A stretch of 64,000 nucleotides of DNA from JACVRW01 sp963771715 (GCA_963771715.1 CAVYUQ010000006.1:1-64000); one strand, 5' to 3'. Counted from the first letter of the stretch, positions 8,925-17,943 are shown. Notes: a model not told the origin generated them from the letters alone. Numbers and translations are program-made.

Positions 8925-10406
8925 GTGCCAAGCGCCCGCTGGATCTCATTCGCAGTGGCCGTGCTCCTGCTCGGGCTGGTGCCGGGCGCGCACGCCGAAC
9001 CCATCCTCGACCCGCTGGGCATTGCGTTCCCGAAGTTCCAAGGCGCACCGGCGAGCGCCGACCAGCTGGCGCACACGAGGGCGCCGCAGAACCCGTTCAT
9101 GGCGCCGAACCCGCGCGGCAACATCCACAACGACACCTGGATGACCGACTCCTACAGCTGGGCGGGGCCACTCGGGCGCTCGCCCGTGGCGTCCTCCAAC
9201 GCGATGCCGCCGGCGCTGTGCGGGTCCCTGACATTCCACTCGCACGGATACATCGTGAGCGTCTGCCCGTCCCTCATCGCTCCGCCGCAGGTGCGAGTGA
9301 TCGACCCGCAGTCGCTCGAACTGCTGGCCACCTACGACATGCCGAACGCCCCCAGCCCGCCCGGCACGAAGGCGTACCAGGACTTCGCCGGCGGGGGGTA
9401 CTTCTTCCTGGATGGCCGCGACCGCGTCTGGAGCTCGACCAAGACGAGCCATCTGTTCGTGCTTCAGGTCGCCCCGGACGGCCGCAGCATCACGAAGGTG
9501 CGCGACTACGACCTGACCAGCGTGCTCGAGCCAGACGAGCGCATCACCTCGGCCCTGCCGGACTTCAGGGGACGCGTCTGGTTCGTGTCCAAGAAGAATG
9601 GGAAGGTCGGCATCCTCAACAGGCGAACCGGCGGGATCCGCGCGATCCGGCTCGGCGAGGACATCCAGAACTCGTTCACGGTCGACAGGCGCGGGGTCTA
9701 CATCGTCTCGAGCGCCCGCATGTACCGCTTCCGGGCCCGCAGGGGCAGGCCGCGGGTGCAGTGGAAGAGGAGATACCTCAACTCCGGCATCGTGAAGCCC
9801 GGCCAGGCCGATGCCGGCTCGGGCACCACGCCGACGATCATGAAGGGCGGTTACGTCGCGATCACCGACAACGCCGATCCCATGAACGTCGTGGTGTATC
9901 GCAAGGCCGTCCGGCTGAGGCGCGGGCAGCGGCGAGTCGTCTGCCGGGTGCCGGTGTTCGACAACGGCGCCAGCGCAACCGAGAACTCGCTCCTCACCAA
10001 CAACCGCTCGCTCTACGTCGAGAACAACTTCGGCTACCAGGATCCGTTTGGACCGAATAGCGGAGCACTCAGCGCGCCGGGCTTCGCCCGCGTCGATGTC
10101 AAGAGAAACGGCAGGGGCTGCCGCAAGATCTGGACGAACACCCGCGAGAGGGCGCCGAGCGTCGTTCCGAAGCTGTCCACGAAGACCGGCCTGATCTACA
10201 CCTACACGCGCGACCCCAGCTCGATCCCCGGCAGCCAGCCCTACTTCTGGACGGCGATCAGCGCCCGCACGGGGCAGACTGCATTCAAGGTGTACGCCGG
10301 CAACGGTCTGGGCTTCAACAACAACTACGCGGGCCTCGCGATCGGACCCACGGGCACGGCCTATCTCGGGGTGACCGGCGGGCTCATCGCGTTGCGCGAC
10401 GGCTGA
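8925..10406 (+). CDS. Secreted beta-propeller-like protein of unknown function
   Basis: A 493-residue exported protein. From GTG 8925 it has a signal peptide (WISFAVAVLLLGLVPGAHA, cleavage expected after AHA). An in-frame ATG at 8880 would overlap the amidase start and put 15 extra residues before the signal, so it is less likely. The mature part has repeated short strands with Gly-Asp and Trp-rich turns (GYFFLDGRDRVWSSTK, GRVWFVSKKNGKVGILNRR, GVYIVSSARMYRFRARR), as in PQQ-type or similar beta-propellers. I see no cofactor or catalytic motif. The gene lies alone on the + strand between ispF and the amidase. Confidence 0.65.
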   Translation: MPSARWISFAVAVLLLGLVPGAHAEPILDPLGIAFPKFQGAPASADQLAHTRAPQNPFMAPNPRGNIHNDTWMTDSYSWAGPLGRSPVASSNAMPPALCGSLTFHSHGYIVSVCPSLIAPPQVRVIDPQSLELLATYDMPNAPSPPGTKAYQDFAGGGYFFLDGRDRVWSSTKTSHLFVLQVAPDGRSITKVRDYDLTSVLEPDERITSALPDFRGRVWFVSKKNGKVGILNRRTGGIRAIRLGEDIQNSFTVDRRGVYIVSSARMYRFRARRGRPRVQWKRRYLNSGIVKPGQADAGSGTTPTIMKGGYVAITDNADPMNVVVYRKAVRLRRGQRRVVCRVPVFDNGASATENSLLTNNRSLYVENNFGYQDPFGPNSGALSAPGFARVDVKRNGRGCRKIWTNTRERAPSVVPKLSTKTGLIYTYTRDPSSIPGSQPYFWTAISARTGQTAFKVYAGNGLGFNNNYAGLAIGPTGTAYLGVTGGLIALRDG

Positions 10407-10410
10407 CGCG

Positions 10411-10887
10411 CTAGTTCGAGAGGGTCGCTATCGCCAGGGCCGCTATTCCCTCGCCGCGGCCCACGAAGCCCATTCGCTCGCCGGTCGTGAACTTCACGTT
10501 CAGCGCGTCGGGCTCGAGGCCGACCGCGCCCGCCAACCGCGATCGCATCTCGTCGCGGAATGGCGACAATTTGGGCGCTTCGCATGCGACCGTTGCGTCG
10601 ATGTTCGCCGGGGTGTAGCCGGCGTCGCGCAACTTGTCGCGGACGGCCCGCAGCAGCTCGATCGAGTCGGCGTCGCGCCAGCGCTCGTCGGTGTCGGGGA
10701 AGTGCTGGCCGATGTCGCCAAGGCCGGCCGCGCCGAGCAGCGCGTCGATCACGGCGTGGGTCAGGACGTCGGCGTCTGAGTGGCCCGCGAGGCCGGCCTC
10801 GGAGTCCTCGATCTCCACGCCGCCGAGGACGAGGCGGCGGCCGGCCTCGAGCCGGTGCGAGTCCCAGCCAATCCCGGCCCGGGTCAT
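10411..10887 (-). CDS. ispF: 2-C-methyl-D-erythritol 2,4-cyclodiphosphate synthase
   Basis: A 158-residue enzyme of the MEP isoprenoid pathway. It cyclises CDP-methylerythritol phosphate to the cyclodiphosphate and releases CMP. Metal ligands are seen in GIGWDSHRL (Asp and His) and GHSDADVLTHAVIDALLGA (His). The GDIGQHFPDTD loop and the C-terminal KFTTGERMGFVGRGEGIAAL are family signatures. The ATG at 10887 overlaps the stop of the PHP gene (ATGA), which fixes the start and indicates coupling with ispD two genes upstream. Confidence 0.95.
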   Translation of the reverse strand: MTRAGIGWDSHRLEAGRRLVLGGVEIEDSEAGLAGHSDADVLTHAVIDALLGAAGLGDIGQHFPDTDERWRDADSIELLRAVRDKLRDAGYTPANIDATVACEAPKLSPFRDEMRSRLAGAVGLEPDALNVKFTTGERMGFVGRGEGIAALAIATLSN

Positions 10888-11723
10888 CCGATCGGCTCCA
10901 GCCGGCGCGCGCGGCGCTCGAACACCGCGAGCTCGGTCACGCCGAGTCCGCCGAGCCACTCGACCGCGCGCTCGTACTCGTAGCCGAGCTGGTCGGGCGT
11001 GTGGGCGTCACTCGACAGCGCCACCGGTCGCCCCGCGTCGAGGCACATCTCCAAAAAGGGCGCGGCCGGATAGATCTCGCGCGCAGGCTTGCGCAGGCCG
11101 GCGGTGGAGACCTCGACCGCCACGTCGCTCTCCGCGATTCCGTCCATCGCGCGCTCGTAGAAGCGGCGCAGGTCGCCGTCCGGAACCGGCACGCGGTCGC
11201 CGAACACCTTCACGAGATCCGGGTGGGCGAGGATGTCGAACATGCCGGTGCGCGCCGCCTCGCCGAGCGTCTCGAAGTAGCGCGCCCACACCTTCTCAGG
11301 ATCGCCTGCCCGCCAGATGTCCCAGGCCTCCCAGTCGGGCTCGCCGTGCACGTCCACCGCGTCGTCGCCCATGAAGTGCACCGAGCCGACCACGTAGTCC
11401 CACGGCCGCCCGTCGAGCAGGTTGGCCACGCGGTCCTCGCGGCCCGGCAGGTAGTCGGCCTCTATCCCCAGCTTCAGGCCGGCCGAGCGCACGAAGTCGC
11501 AGTACTCGTCGAGGTCGTCCTTCGCCCAGTAGCGGTACCACGGGTGATCCCAGACATCGAGCGACTGCACGAAGCGGTGGATGTGCTCGGCCACCCCGAG
11601 CTCCTCGATGCCCCGCTCGGACGCGGCCTCGCGGTAGCGGTCCACGTTCTCTGCCGTGAAGAAGCGCTCCGCCGTGGTGCCCGCCTCGTCGGGGCGCAGG
11701 TGCACGTGGTAGTCAGTCAGCAA
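10884..11723 (-). CDS. PHP-family phosphoesterase (histidinol-phosphatase-like)
   Basis: A 279-residue metal-dependent phosphoesterase of the PHP superfamily. Metal ligands: DYHVHL at the N terminus, GVAEHIHRF, GIEADYLPGR, YVVGSVHFM, DILAHPDL and the C-terminal SSDAHTPDQLG. The order is that of HisK-type histidinol phosphatases, which dephosphorylate histidinol-phosphate, but other phosphate esters are possible because no his genes are near. The start TTG 11723 lies inside the ispD 3' end (overlap 11 bases) and the stop overlaps the ispF start. This gene is therefore embedded between ispD and ispF, which are adjacent or fused in many bacteria. Confidence 0.82.
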   Translation of the reverse strand: MLTDYHVHLRPDEAGTTAERFFTAENVDRYREAASERGIEELGVAEHIHRFVQSLDVWDHPWYRYWAKDDLDEYCDFVRSAGLKLGIEADYLPGREDRVANLLDGRPWDYVVGSVHFMGDDAVDVHGEPDWEAWDIWRAGDPEKVWARYFETLGEAARTGMFDILAHPDLVKVFGDRVPVPDGDLRRFYERAMDGIAESDVAVEVSTAGLRKPAREIYPAAPFLEMCLDAGRPVALSSDAHTPDQLGYEYERAVEWLGGLGVTELAVFERRARRLEPIG

Positions 11724-12351
11724 GGAGCGCCTCGACGATGCGCAGGTCCGACTCGCGCGTGACCTTGATGTTCTCGGGCGGCGCCTCGACCACCCGCACC
11801 GTGCCGCCCGCCTCCTCGACCAGCGCGGCGTCGTCGGTGGCGGCGGCGAGCGCCGCGGCGTCGCGCTCGAGCGCACGGCGCAGGACATCGGCGCGGAAGA
11901 CCTGCGGGGTCTGGATCGACCACAGCGGCGAGCGGTCGAGCGTGCGGATCACGCGCCCGTCCGGAGCGGCCTCCTTCACCGTGTCGGTCATGGGCACGGC
12001 GGCGATGGCGCCGTCGATCCCCGGTTCCAGCGCGGCGATGCAGCGCTCGACCAGGTCGCGCGTGACGAGCGGCCGCGCGGCGTCGTGCACCACGGCGATC
12101 TCCGCCTCCGGCGCAGCGGCCAGCGCGTTGCGCACGGAGGCCGAGCGCGAGTCGCCGCCGCGCACGAAGTCCGGGCCGTCGTCGTAGCCCTCGGGGGCCG
12201 CGACCACCACGCGGTCGCAGACCTCGCGCAGCACGGCAAGGCTCCACTCGACGAGCGGACGGCCGGCACAAACGACGAACGCCTTGGGCCGGTCGGCACC
12301 AAGGCGTTCGCCGCTGCCGCCGGCGGGAACGATCCCGACGACAGCACTCAT
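11713..12351 (-). CDS. ispD: 2-C-methyl-D-erythritol 4-phosphate cytidylyltransferase
   Basis: A 212-residue MEP-pathway enzyme that transfers CMP from CTP to methylerythritol phosphate. It has the nucleotidyltransferase N-terminal loop IVPAGGSGERLGADRPKAF, the VRGGDSRSASVRNAL segment, VVHDAARPLV, the TPQVFRADVLR segment and the C-terminal ENIKVTRESDLRIVEALL. Its length is close to normal (about 230). It follows carD with a 12-base gap, the classic actinobacterial carD-ispD order. Confidence 0.95.
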   Translation of the reverse strand: MSAVVGIVPAGGSGERLGADRPKAFVVCAGRPLVEWSLAVLREVCDRVVVAAPEGYDDGPDFVRGGDSRSASVRNALAAAPEAEIAVVHDAARPLVTRDLVERCIAALEPGIDGAIAAVPMTDTVKEAAPDGRVIRTLDRSPLWSIQTPQVFRADVLRRALERDAAALAAATDDAALVEEAGGTVRVVEAPPENIKVTRESDLRIVEALLAD

Positions 12352-12363
12352 TCTCGTTTGTCG

Positions 12364-12942
12364 CTACGCCGTGGCCGGCGCGCCGTTGCGGCTCTGATGC
12401 GCGTCGGCGATCAGGTCCTCCAGGTGCGACTCGGCCTCGTCCTCCTCCATGTCGAGCGCGTACATGAGCTCGGACGCGAGGATCTTCTTGGCACGGGTGT
12501 ACATCTGCTTCTCACCCGTCGAGAGGCCCTTCTCCGTCTCGCGAATCGCGAGGTTGCGGACGACCTCCGCCAGCTCGAAGACATCACCGGTCTTGATCTT
12601 CTCGCGGTTGTGCTTGAAGCGCCGGTTCCAGTTCTTCGGCATCTGGCTCACGTCGTCGCGGAGGACTGCAAGAACCTTCTTGACGTCGTCCTCCCCGATC
12701 ACGCGCCTAAGACCCGCCTTGTCGGCGTTACAGCACGGGACCATCACGGTCATGTCGTTATGAAGGATCTTGATGGTCAGGTACTCGCGCTTCTCGCCAA
12801 GAACCTCCTTCATCTCCTTCTTGAGGACCTTGCCCGCCCCATGATGGGGATAGACGACCTGGTCGCCGATCTCATAGACCGTGGGCTCACGGTCGATGTC
12901 GAGGTCCTCGATGAACTCCTCTTCCAACACTGCGTCGCTGAT
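12364..12942 (-). CDS. carD: CarD-family transcription regulator; best ribosome-binding site points to an ATC start
   Basis: CarD binds the RNA polymerase beta subunit through its N-terminal Tudor-like domain (YEIGDQVVYPHHGAGKVL) and stabilises open complexes through its helical C-terminal domain (NWNRRFKHNREKIKTGDVFE, then ALDMEEDEAESHLEDLI). The first standard start is GTG 12930, but the only good Shine-Dalgarno (AGGAGG, 12951-12956 on the minus strand) lies 20 bases from it. The same site is exactly eight bases from ATC 12942, which would add four residues (ISDA) before that Val. ATC is a rare initiator, so either it is used or a G was misread. Length 188-192 residues is slightly longer than mycobacterial CarD (about 160). 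Confidence 0.9.
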   Translation of the reverse strand: MSDAVLEEEFIEDLDIDREPTVYEIGDQVVYPHHGAGKVLKKEMKEVLGEKREYLTIKILHNDMTVMVPCCNADKAGLRRVIGEDDVKKVLAVLRDDVSQMPKNWNRRFKHNREKIKTGDVFELAEVVRNLAIRETEKGLSTGEKQMYTRAKKILASELMYALDMEEDEAESHLEDLIADAHQSRNGAPATA

Positions 12943-12967
12943 GTCGTTCCCCTCCTGCGTTTTTGTC

Positions 12968-12988
12968 CCCGACGTTAATAACGCCGGG
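12968..12988 (-). terminator. 9-bp hairpin between disA and carD
   Basis: The minus strand reads CCCGGCGTTATTAACGTCGGG, which folds into a nine-pair stem (one G-T pair) with a three-base loop. It begins seven bases after the disA stop and ends 25 bases before the carD start. No U-tract follows, so it could be a weak terminator, a processing site or a protein-binding site in the carD leader. Confidence 0.4.
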
Positions 12989-12995
12989 TCTTGTT

Positions 12996-14105
12996 TCAGG
13001 TTTGCAGATACCGATCCACGAGGTTGATCTCCTGTAGGCGGCGAAGGCCCTCGCGGATGTCCTTCGCGCGCATGTCCCCAACCCCGTCGACCCCTTCCAG
13101 CTCAGGGTCGGCGGCAGCGAGGATCTCGTCAAGCCCGTTGAACTCGCTCACGATCGACTGCACCACCATCTTCGGAAGGCGTGGGATTCGCCCGAGAATG
13201 CGGTAGCCGCGCGGCGAGGCGGGATGGTCGAGTGTGTTCAGCTTCCGGTCGTAGCCGAGAAGCTCGGCCAGGCGGCCGAAGTCGAGCAGGTCCTGATGCG
13301 GCAGCCGTGCGAGCGAGTCGAGGACCATGGCGAAGCCCTCCTCCGAGGCCTCGACGATGTAGTCGCGCACGAGCGCCGACTTGTCTGCCGCCACGCCGAC
13401 CATCGTCTCCTCGAGCTGCATCTCGATCAGGCGCCCCTCGGCGCCCAGCTCGACGATGTAGCGCTCAATCTCGACGGCCATGCGCGTGACGAGCTCGGCG
13501 CGCTGGAGCACCGTGAGCACGTCGTGGAGAGTGACGCCGCCCTCGAACTCGAGAGCGGTAAGGCGCGTGGACACCTGGTCGAGCCGGCTGCGGTACTTGT
13601 CGAGGGTGGCCAGAGCCTGGTTCGCCTTGGCGAGCACGACCGGGATGTCCTCGAGGATGTACTTCGCGCCGTCGAGGTAGAGAGAGACGACGCTGCGGCT
13701 CGCCGAGATGGCGATCACCAGCGCGTCGGTCTGCTTCGAGACGCGCTCGGCGGTGCGGTGGCGGGTGCCGGTCTCGAGCGAGAGGATCGTCGGGTCCGGC
13801 ATCAGCTGGACGTTCGCCCACACGATCTTGGTCCCGTTCGAGGCCAGCAGGATCGCGCCGTCCATCTTCCCGAGCTGGTAGAGCATCGCGGGCGTGTAGT
13901 CCACTTCCAGCTTGACGCCACCCGACAGCAGGAAGCTGAGCTCTTCCGACTCCCCGATGCAGATCAGGGCACCGGTACCGCCCTGAAGGATGTTGTCGAG
14001 CCCCTCGCGTATTGCGGTGCCTGGGGCGACCATCTCAAGGGCTCGTACGAGCCTCGGTTCCTGCCGGGCTTCGAGCTCTGCGACGTCGTCCCCGGCGTAC
14101 GGCAT
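12996..14105 (-). CDS. disA: Diadenylate cyclase DisA (DNA integrity scanning protein)
   Basis: Makes cyclic di-AMP from ATP and scans DNA for branched structures. From ATG 14105 the protein has 369 residues, the usual DisA length. The DAC domain carries the DGA motif in KMDGAILLASNGTKIVWA and the ATP-binding RHRT motif in TGTRHRTAERVSKQTDAL. A long helical linker follows, and the C terminus has helix-hairpin-helix DNA-binding repeats (RIPRLPKMVVQSIVSEFNGL, LEGVDGVGDMRAKDIREGL). The frame stays open upstream into radA, but the 140-base link has non-coding composition and a possible -10 (TAGAAT, 14114-14119) just before ATG 14105. I therefore treat disA as a separate gene. In Bacillus radA and disA are also adjacent. 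Confidence 0.92.
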   Translation of the reverse strand: MPYAGDDVAELEARQEPRLVRALEMVAPGTAIREGLDNILQGGTGALICIGESEELSFLLSGGVKLEVDYTPAMLYQLGKMDGAILLASNGTKIVWANVQLMPDPTILSLETGTRHRTAERVSKQTDALVIAISASRSVVSLYLDGAKYILEDIPVVLAKANQALATLDKYRSRLDQVSTRLTALEFEGGVTLHDVLTVLQRAELVTRMAVEIERYIVELGAEGRLIEMQLEETMVGVAADKSALVRDYIVEASEEGFAMVLDSLARLPHQDLLDFGRLAELLGYDRKLNTLDHPASPRGYRILGRIPRLPKMVVQSIVSEFNGLDEILAAADPELEGVDGVGDMRAKDIREGLRRLQEINLVDRYLQT

Positions 14106-14245
14106 GACGGTCAATTCTACGTGAACCGAGCGAGGTTCGCGGCATTTGGTTTGGTTTGCAGGCTTTTTGGCGCTGGCGGGGGCCCGAAACAGCAGGGTTG
14201 AGAGGGGTCTGCCGGAGGCTTGTCCTGAAGCGCCGTATCGCAGGG

Positions 14246-15608
14246 CTAGGCGGCCGCGGCGGCGTGACCCTTCGACGCTGCCGTTCAGCAGCGCCAGGGC
14301 GGCGCGAAGCGTGCTGACCCGCTCCCCCGGCTGCACCACCCGCTCCAGCCCGAACTTGCGCGCCTCCGCCAGCCGGCGGTCGGCGTGGGCGACGTGGCGC
14401 AGCTCGCCGGTCAGGCCGAGCTCCCCGAAGGCGGCGAGCGGCTTGTCCGCGCCCATCGAGATCCCCTTCGCGGCCGAGGCGAGCGCCAGCGCGATCGCCA
14501 GGTCGGCGCCGGGCTCGTCCACGCGCACGCCGCCGGCCACTGAGACGAACACGTCGGCCGAGCCGAGCGAGAAGCCGCCGTGGCGGGCCAGCACCGCGAG
14601 CACGAGCGCGAGCCGGTTGCGGTCCACGCCGTTCGCCACGCGTCGCGGGGGCACGAGCTCGCTCGGCGCCACCAGCGCCTGCACCTCCACCAGCAGCGGC
14701 CGCGAGCCCTCCATCGCGCACAGCACGACCGAGCCCGGGGCGCGCGTGGCCTCGGTGACGAAGCGCGCCGAGGCGTCCTCCACCTCCACGAGCCCCTCCT
14801 CGTGCATCTCGAAGACGCCGACCTCGTTGGTCGAGCCGAAGCGGTTCTTCAGCGCCCGCAGCGTGCGGTAGGTGCGCTCGCGCTCGCCCTCGAACGACAG
14901 CACGCAGTCCACCAGGTGCTCCAGCACCCGCGGGCCCGCGAGCGAGCCCTCCTTGGTCACGTGGCCCACGAGCAGCGTGGCGATCCCGCGCTCCTTCGCC
15001 ACGCGCATCAGCCGCCCGGCCACCTCGCGCACCTGCGACACCGACCCGGGGGCACCCGTCAACGCCGGGTCGTACAGCACCTGGACGGAGTCCACCACGC
15101 AGACCTCCGGCCGCTCCGCCTCCAGCGTCGCCAGAACGGCATCCAAATCCGTGTCCGCAACGATCGGCACCTCGAGCGCGTGAGGCCCGAGCCGCTCGGC
15201 GCGCAGCTTCACCTGCGCGGCCGACTCCTCGCCCGAGATGTAGAGCACGCGCCGCCCCGCGGCGGCGAGGTTGGCGAGCGCGGCGGTGGTGAGCGTGGAC
15301 TTCCCGATGCCCGGCGCGCCGCCGATCAGGACCAGAGAGCCCGGCACGATGCCGCCGCCGAGCACGCGGTCGAACTCGGCGATGCCGGTGCCGAGACGCG
15401 CCACCTTCGGTGCCTCGACCTGCCCGAGCGAGACCGGGGTGAGCGCGCGGCCGGCGGAGCGCGCGGGGGCGGCGCGGCCGGCCGGCGCCGCGGCGCGCTT
15501 CTCCTCGGCCATCGTGTTCCACTCGCCGCAGCCCGGGCAGCGGCCGTGCCACTTCGGGCTCTCGTGCCCGCACGAGGTGCAGGCGAAGACCGTTGCTGAA
15601 CGCGCCAT
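14246..15608 (-). CDS. radA: DNA repair protein RadA (Sms), probable one-base insertion near the 3' end
   Basis: RecA-like branch-migration ATPase. From ATG 15608: zinc finger CTSCGHESPKWHGRCPGCGE, Walker A GGAPGIGKST, the RadA signature LKNRFGSTNEVGVFEM and a C-terminal Lon-protease-like domain (GGVRVDEPGADLAIALALAS, GELGLTGELRHV). In the literal sequence the frame runs on without a stop into disA. If one G near 14281 is an overcall, RadA ends ALALLNAASKGHAAAAA at TAG 14246-14248, giving 453 residues, the normal family length. That reading is preferred because the read-through linker uses codons (CTA, CGA, TCA, CAA) that are avoided elsewhere in the window. Confidence 0.9.
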
Positions 15609-15630
15609 CCCAGCGAGGCTAAGCCCGCGG

Positions 15631-17339
15631 GTGGACGACTTCGCCCCGTCCGTCCGGTCGGCGCGGTTCGATCACCTGTTCGTGTTGAAGCTCGACCAGC
15701 CCCTTGCGCCCGCGGAGTTCGTGGCGCTCGACACCGAGACCAACGGGTACGGCGGCGACCTCTGCGAGATGACCGAGGTCGGCGCGGTCCTGGTGGGCGG
15801 CGGGGAGCTGCACGAGACCTTCGACTCACTGGTCCAGGTGGAGCGCCCGCTCTCGCGCGGGATCCAGCGCTTCACCGGCATCACGCAGGGGATGGTGGAC
15901 CTCGCGCCGCCGCCGCAGGAGGTGCTCGGCGAGCTGGCCGACCTGCTGCACGGCCGCGTCTGGTGGCCCACAACGCGCGCTTCGACGTGGGCGTGCTGCG
16001 CCAGGCCTTCGAGCGCGCCGGGCTCGACTGGCCCGCGCCGCCCACGCTCTGCACGGTGCAGCTCGCGCGCCGCTTCGCCCCGCTGGCCCGCAAGCGAGCG
16101 CTCGCGCCGCTGGCCGGCTCGCTCGGAATCGAGGTGGACGAGGTGCACCGCGCGCTGCCCGACGCCCTCACGTGCGCGCGCGTGTTCTGCGCGCTGTTCC
16201 CGAAGCTGTGCGCCAACGCGGTCACGGTCGGCGACGCGATCGACCTGCTGCGCTCCCGCCGCCGCGCGCGCAAGACCGAGCCCGGCGAGGCCATCCCGCG
16301 CGACCAGCGGCCCGACCTCTCGACGCTGCCGGACGACCCCGGTGTCTACGTCTTCCGCGACGAGCGCGGGCGGCCGCTGTACGTGGGCAAGTCGGTGTCG
16401 CTGCGCTCGCGCGCGCGGGCGCACTTCTGCGCGCCCGCGGGATGGACGGAGCGAGCCGAGATCGTGGACTACCGGCCGACCAACTCGGAGCTGGGTGCGC
16501 TCGTGCTCGAGAACCGGCTGATCAAGCAGTGGAAGCCCACCGGCAACGTGAAGCTCAAGCGCACCGACCGCTACTGCTACCTGCGCTGCCGGCTCGACAT
16601 CCCCTACCCCGTGCTCGAGGTGGCGAACGAGCCGGCGCCCGGGCACGCCGTGAACGTGGGGCCGCTCGGCAGCCGCGCGCTCGCCGGGGAGCTCGCCGAC
16701 CAGCTCACCTCGCTGTACCGGCTGCGCCACTGCGGGCGCAAGCTGAAGGTGCGCGAGCACCCGTCGGCGTACGGGCAGATGGGCCGCTGCGTGTCGCCCT
16801 GCCTCGGCGACCTCGACCCGAACGCCTACCGCCGCCAGCTCGACGCGGCGCTCGCCCACTTCGAAGCTCCCGGCGCGGGCGAGCGGCTGATCGAGGTGAT
16901 CGACGAGCGAATGCGCGAGGCCGCCGAGGCGCAGCGCTTCGAGCGCGCCGCCGCGCTGCTGCGCCGCCGCGACCGGCTCGCGTGGGTGCTCGAGCGGCTC
17001 GACGGCGTGCTGCGCGCCACGCACACCGCGCCGCGGCTGGTGCTGGCGCAACACCCCGTCAAGGAGCGCTTCGACGCGTTCTGGATCGTGCAGGGCCGCC
17101 TCGTGGACTGGGGCCCGCTGCCCGGGGCGTCAGAGCTGAGCGACCGAACCGAGGCCGCGCTCTCCCGCCCGCCCGGGCGCGCGCCGATCCCGGCGGACGA
17201 GATCGACGAGGTCCGGATCGTGGCCAGCTGGATCGCCGAGCACGAGCCGCCGGCGCTCACCCTCGACCCGGCGCCGTCGCCTGAGGCGCTGCTGCGCTTC
17301 TCAGGTTCTCAAGCGAGCTCTCCAGCCATGAGTGCATGA
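15631..17339 (+). CDS. DEDDh exonuclease fused to a GIY-YIG/UvrC-like nuclease domain, one-base frameshift
   Basis: About 569 residues after correction. The N-terminal domain is a DnaQ-type 3'-5' exonuclease: Exo I FVALDTETNGYGG, Exo II around VAHNARFDVGVLRQ, Exo III HRALPDALTCARV. After residue 215 a GIY-YIG domain begins (LPDDPGVYVFRDERGRPLYV, GKSVSLRSRARAHF) and continues as in the N-terminal half of UvrC, with a UvrB-interaction-like helix pair (AEAQRFERAAALLRRRDRLA). A base is missing near 15960, where HGRV should continue to VAHNARFD. This architecture is known in actinobacteria as a stand-alone nuclease separate from true UvrC; its role is probably DNA repair. Start GTG 15631 is divergent from radA. 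The 3' end overlaps the convergent gene at 17257 by 83 bases. Confidence 0.85.
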
Positions 17340-17706
17340 AGCGCCGCCCCGTCACGGCGCCCAGGACCTTCATGCCGATGCTGTTCGGCTCGATCGTGAA
17401 GCAGCCCTCCACGAACGTGCCGCCCTGGGCCTCGGTGAGCACGAAGCGCGTGGTCACGCCGGTGCCCTCACAGAAGATCGAGACCTCCCGGCAGTCCTCG
17501 AAGCGATCCACCACGAGATCATGGGCGGCGGCGCCGAAGGGCCCCTTCGCCACGGCGCGGTAGCGGCAGCCCTCCTTCAGGTCCGCGCATTCCACCTCGA
17601 GCACCTCCGGCCACCACTCCGGGTGGCGATTCGGATCGCCCACGAGCTCCCAGACGCGCTCGGCGGGCGCCTCGATGAAGGTCTGCTGGGTGCTCGAGCG
17701 CTGCAC
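17257..17706 (-). CDS. SRPBCC / polyketide-cyclase-like ligand-binding protein
   Basis: A 149-residue START-fold protein. The N terminus SSTQQTFIEAPAERVWELVG and the segment PNRHPEWWPEVLEVECADL are typical of the SRPBCC (polyketide cyclase/CoxG-like) group, which binds hydrophobic ligands. No catalytic residues are evident. GTG 17706 overlaps the stop of the CDGSH gene by one base (TAGTG), so the two are coupled. The last 83 bases overlap the convergent exonuclease gene, an unusually long antisense overlap that could reflect another uncorrected indel. Confidence 0.75.
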   Translation of the reverse strand: MQRSSTQQTFIEAPAERVWELVGDPNRHPEWWPEVLEVECADLKEGCRYRAVAKGPFGAAAHDLVVDRFEDCREVSIFCEGTGVTTRFVLTEAQGGTFVEGCFTIEPNSIGMKVLGAVTGRRFMHSWLESSLENLRSAAAPQATAPGRG

Positions 17707-17924
17707 TATCCCCCCTCCCTGACCGCGCGCTCCGCCGCCTCGAAGCCGATCTTCGAATGGGTCTTGTCGCAGAACGGCTTGGTGGTCGAGGCGCCGCAGC
17801 GGCACAGGACGATGCCGTCGCCCTCGGGCAGCTCGTACTCGTTGCCGTCGGCGTCGATGACCTTGACCGGGCCGGTCACCTTGTAGGGGCCGTTCTTGCG
17901 CACCTTGATGACGACTGGCTCCAT
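17706..17924 (-). CDS. CDGSH-type iron-sulfur protein
   Basis: A 72-residue protein carrying the CDGSH iron-sulfur motif in the form CRCGASTTKPFCDKTH, with three cysteines and one histidine as expected for a redox-active [2Fe-2S] cluster. The usual Gly of CDG is Lys here. ATG 17924 (MEPVVIKVRKNGPYKVTGPV) is chosen because the preceding in-frame codons overlap the divergent gene and do not resemble the family. It is coupled to the SRPBCC gene. The cellular role of bacterial CDGSH proteins is mostly electron transfer or iron-sulfur handling. Confidence 0.85.
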   Translation of the reverse strand: MEPVVIKVRKNGPYKVTGPVKVIDADGNEYELPEGDGIVLCRCGASTTKPFCDKTHSKIGFEAAERAVREGG

Positions 17925-17943
17925 GCACCTATTCTCGCTTGCG

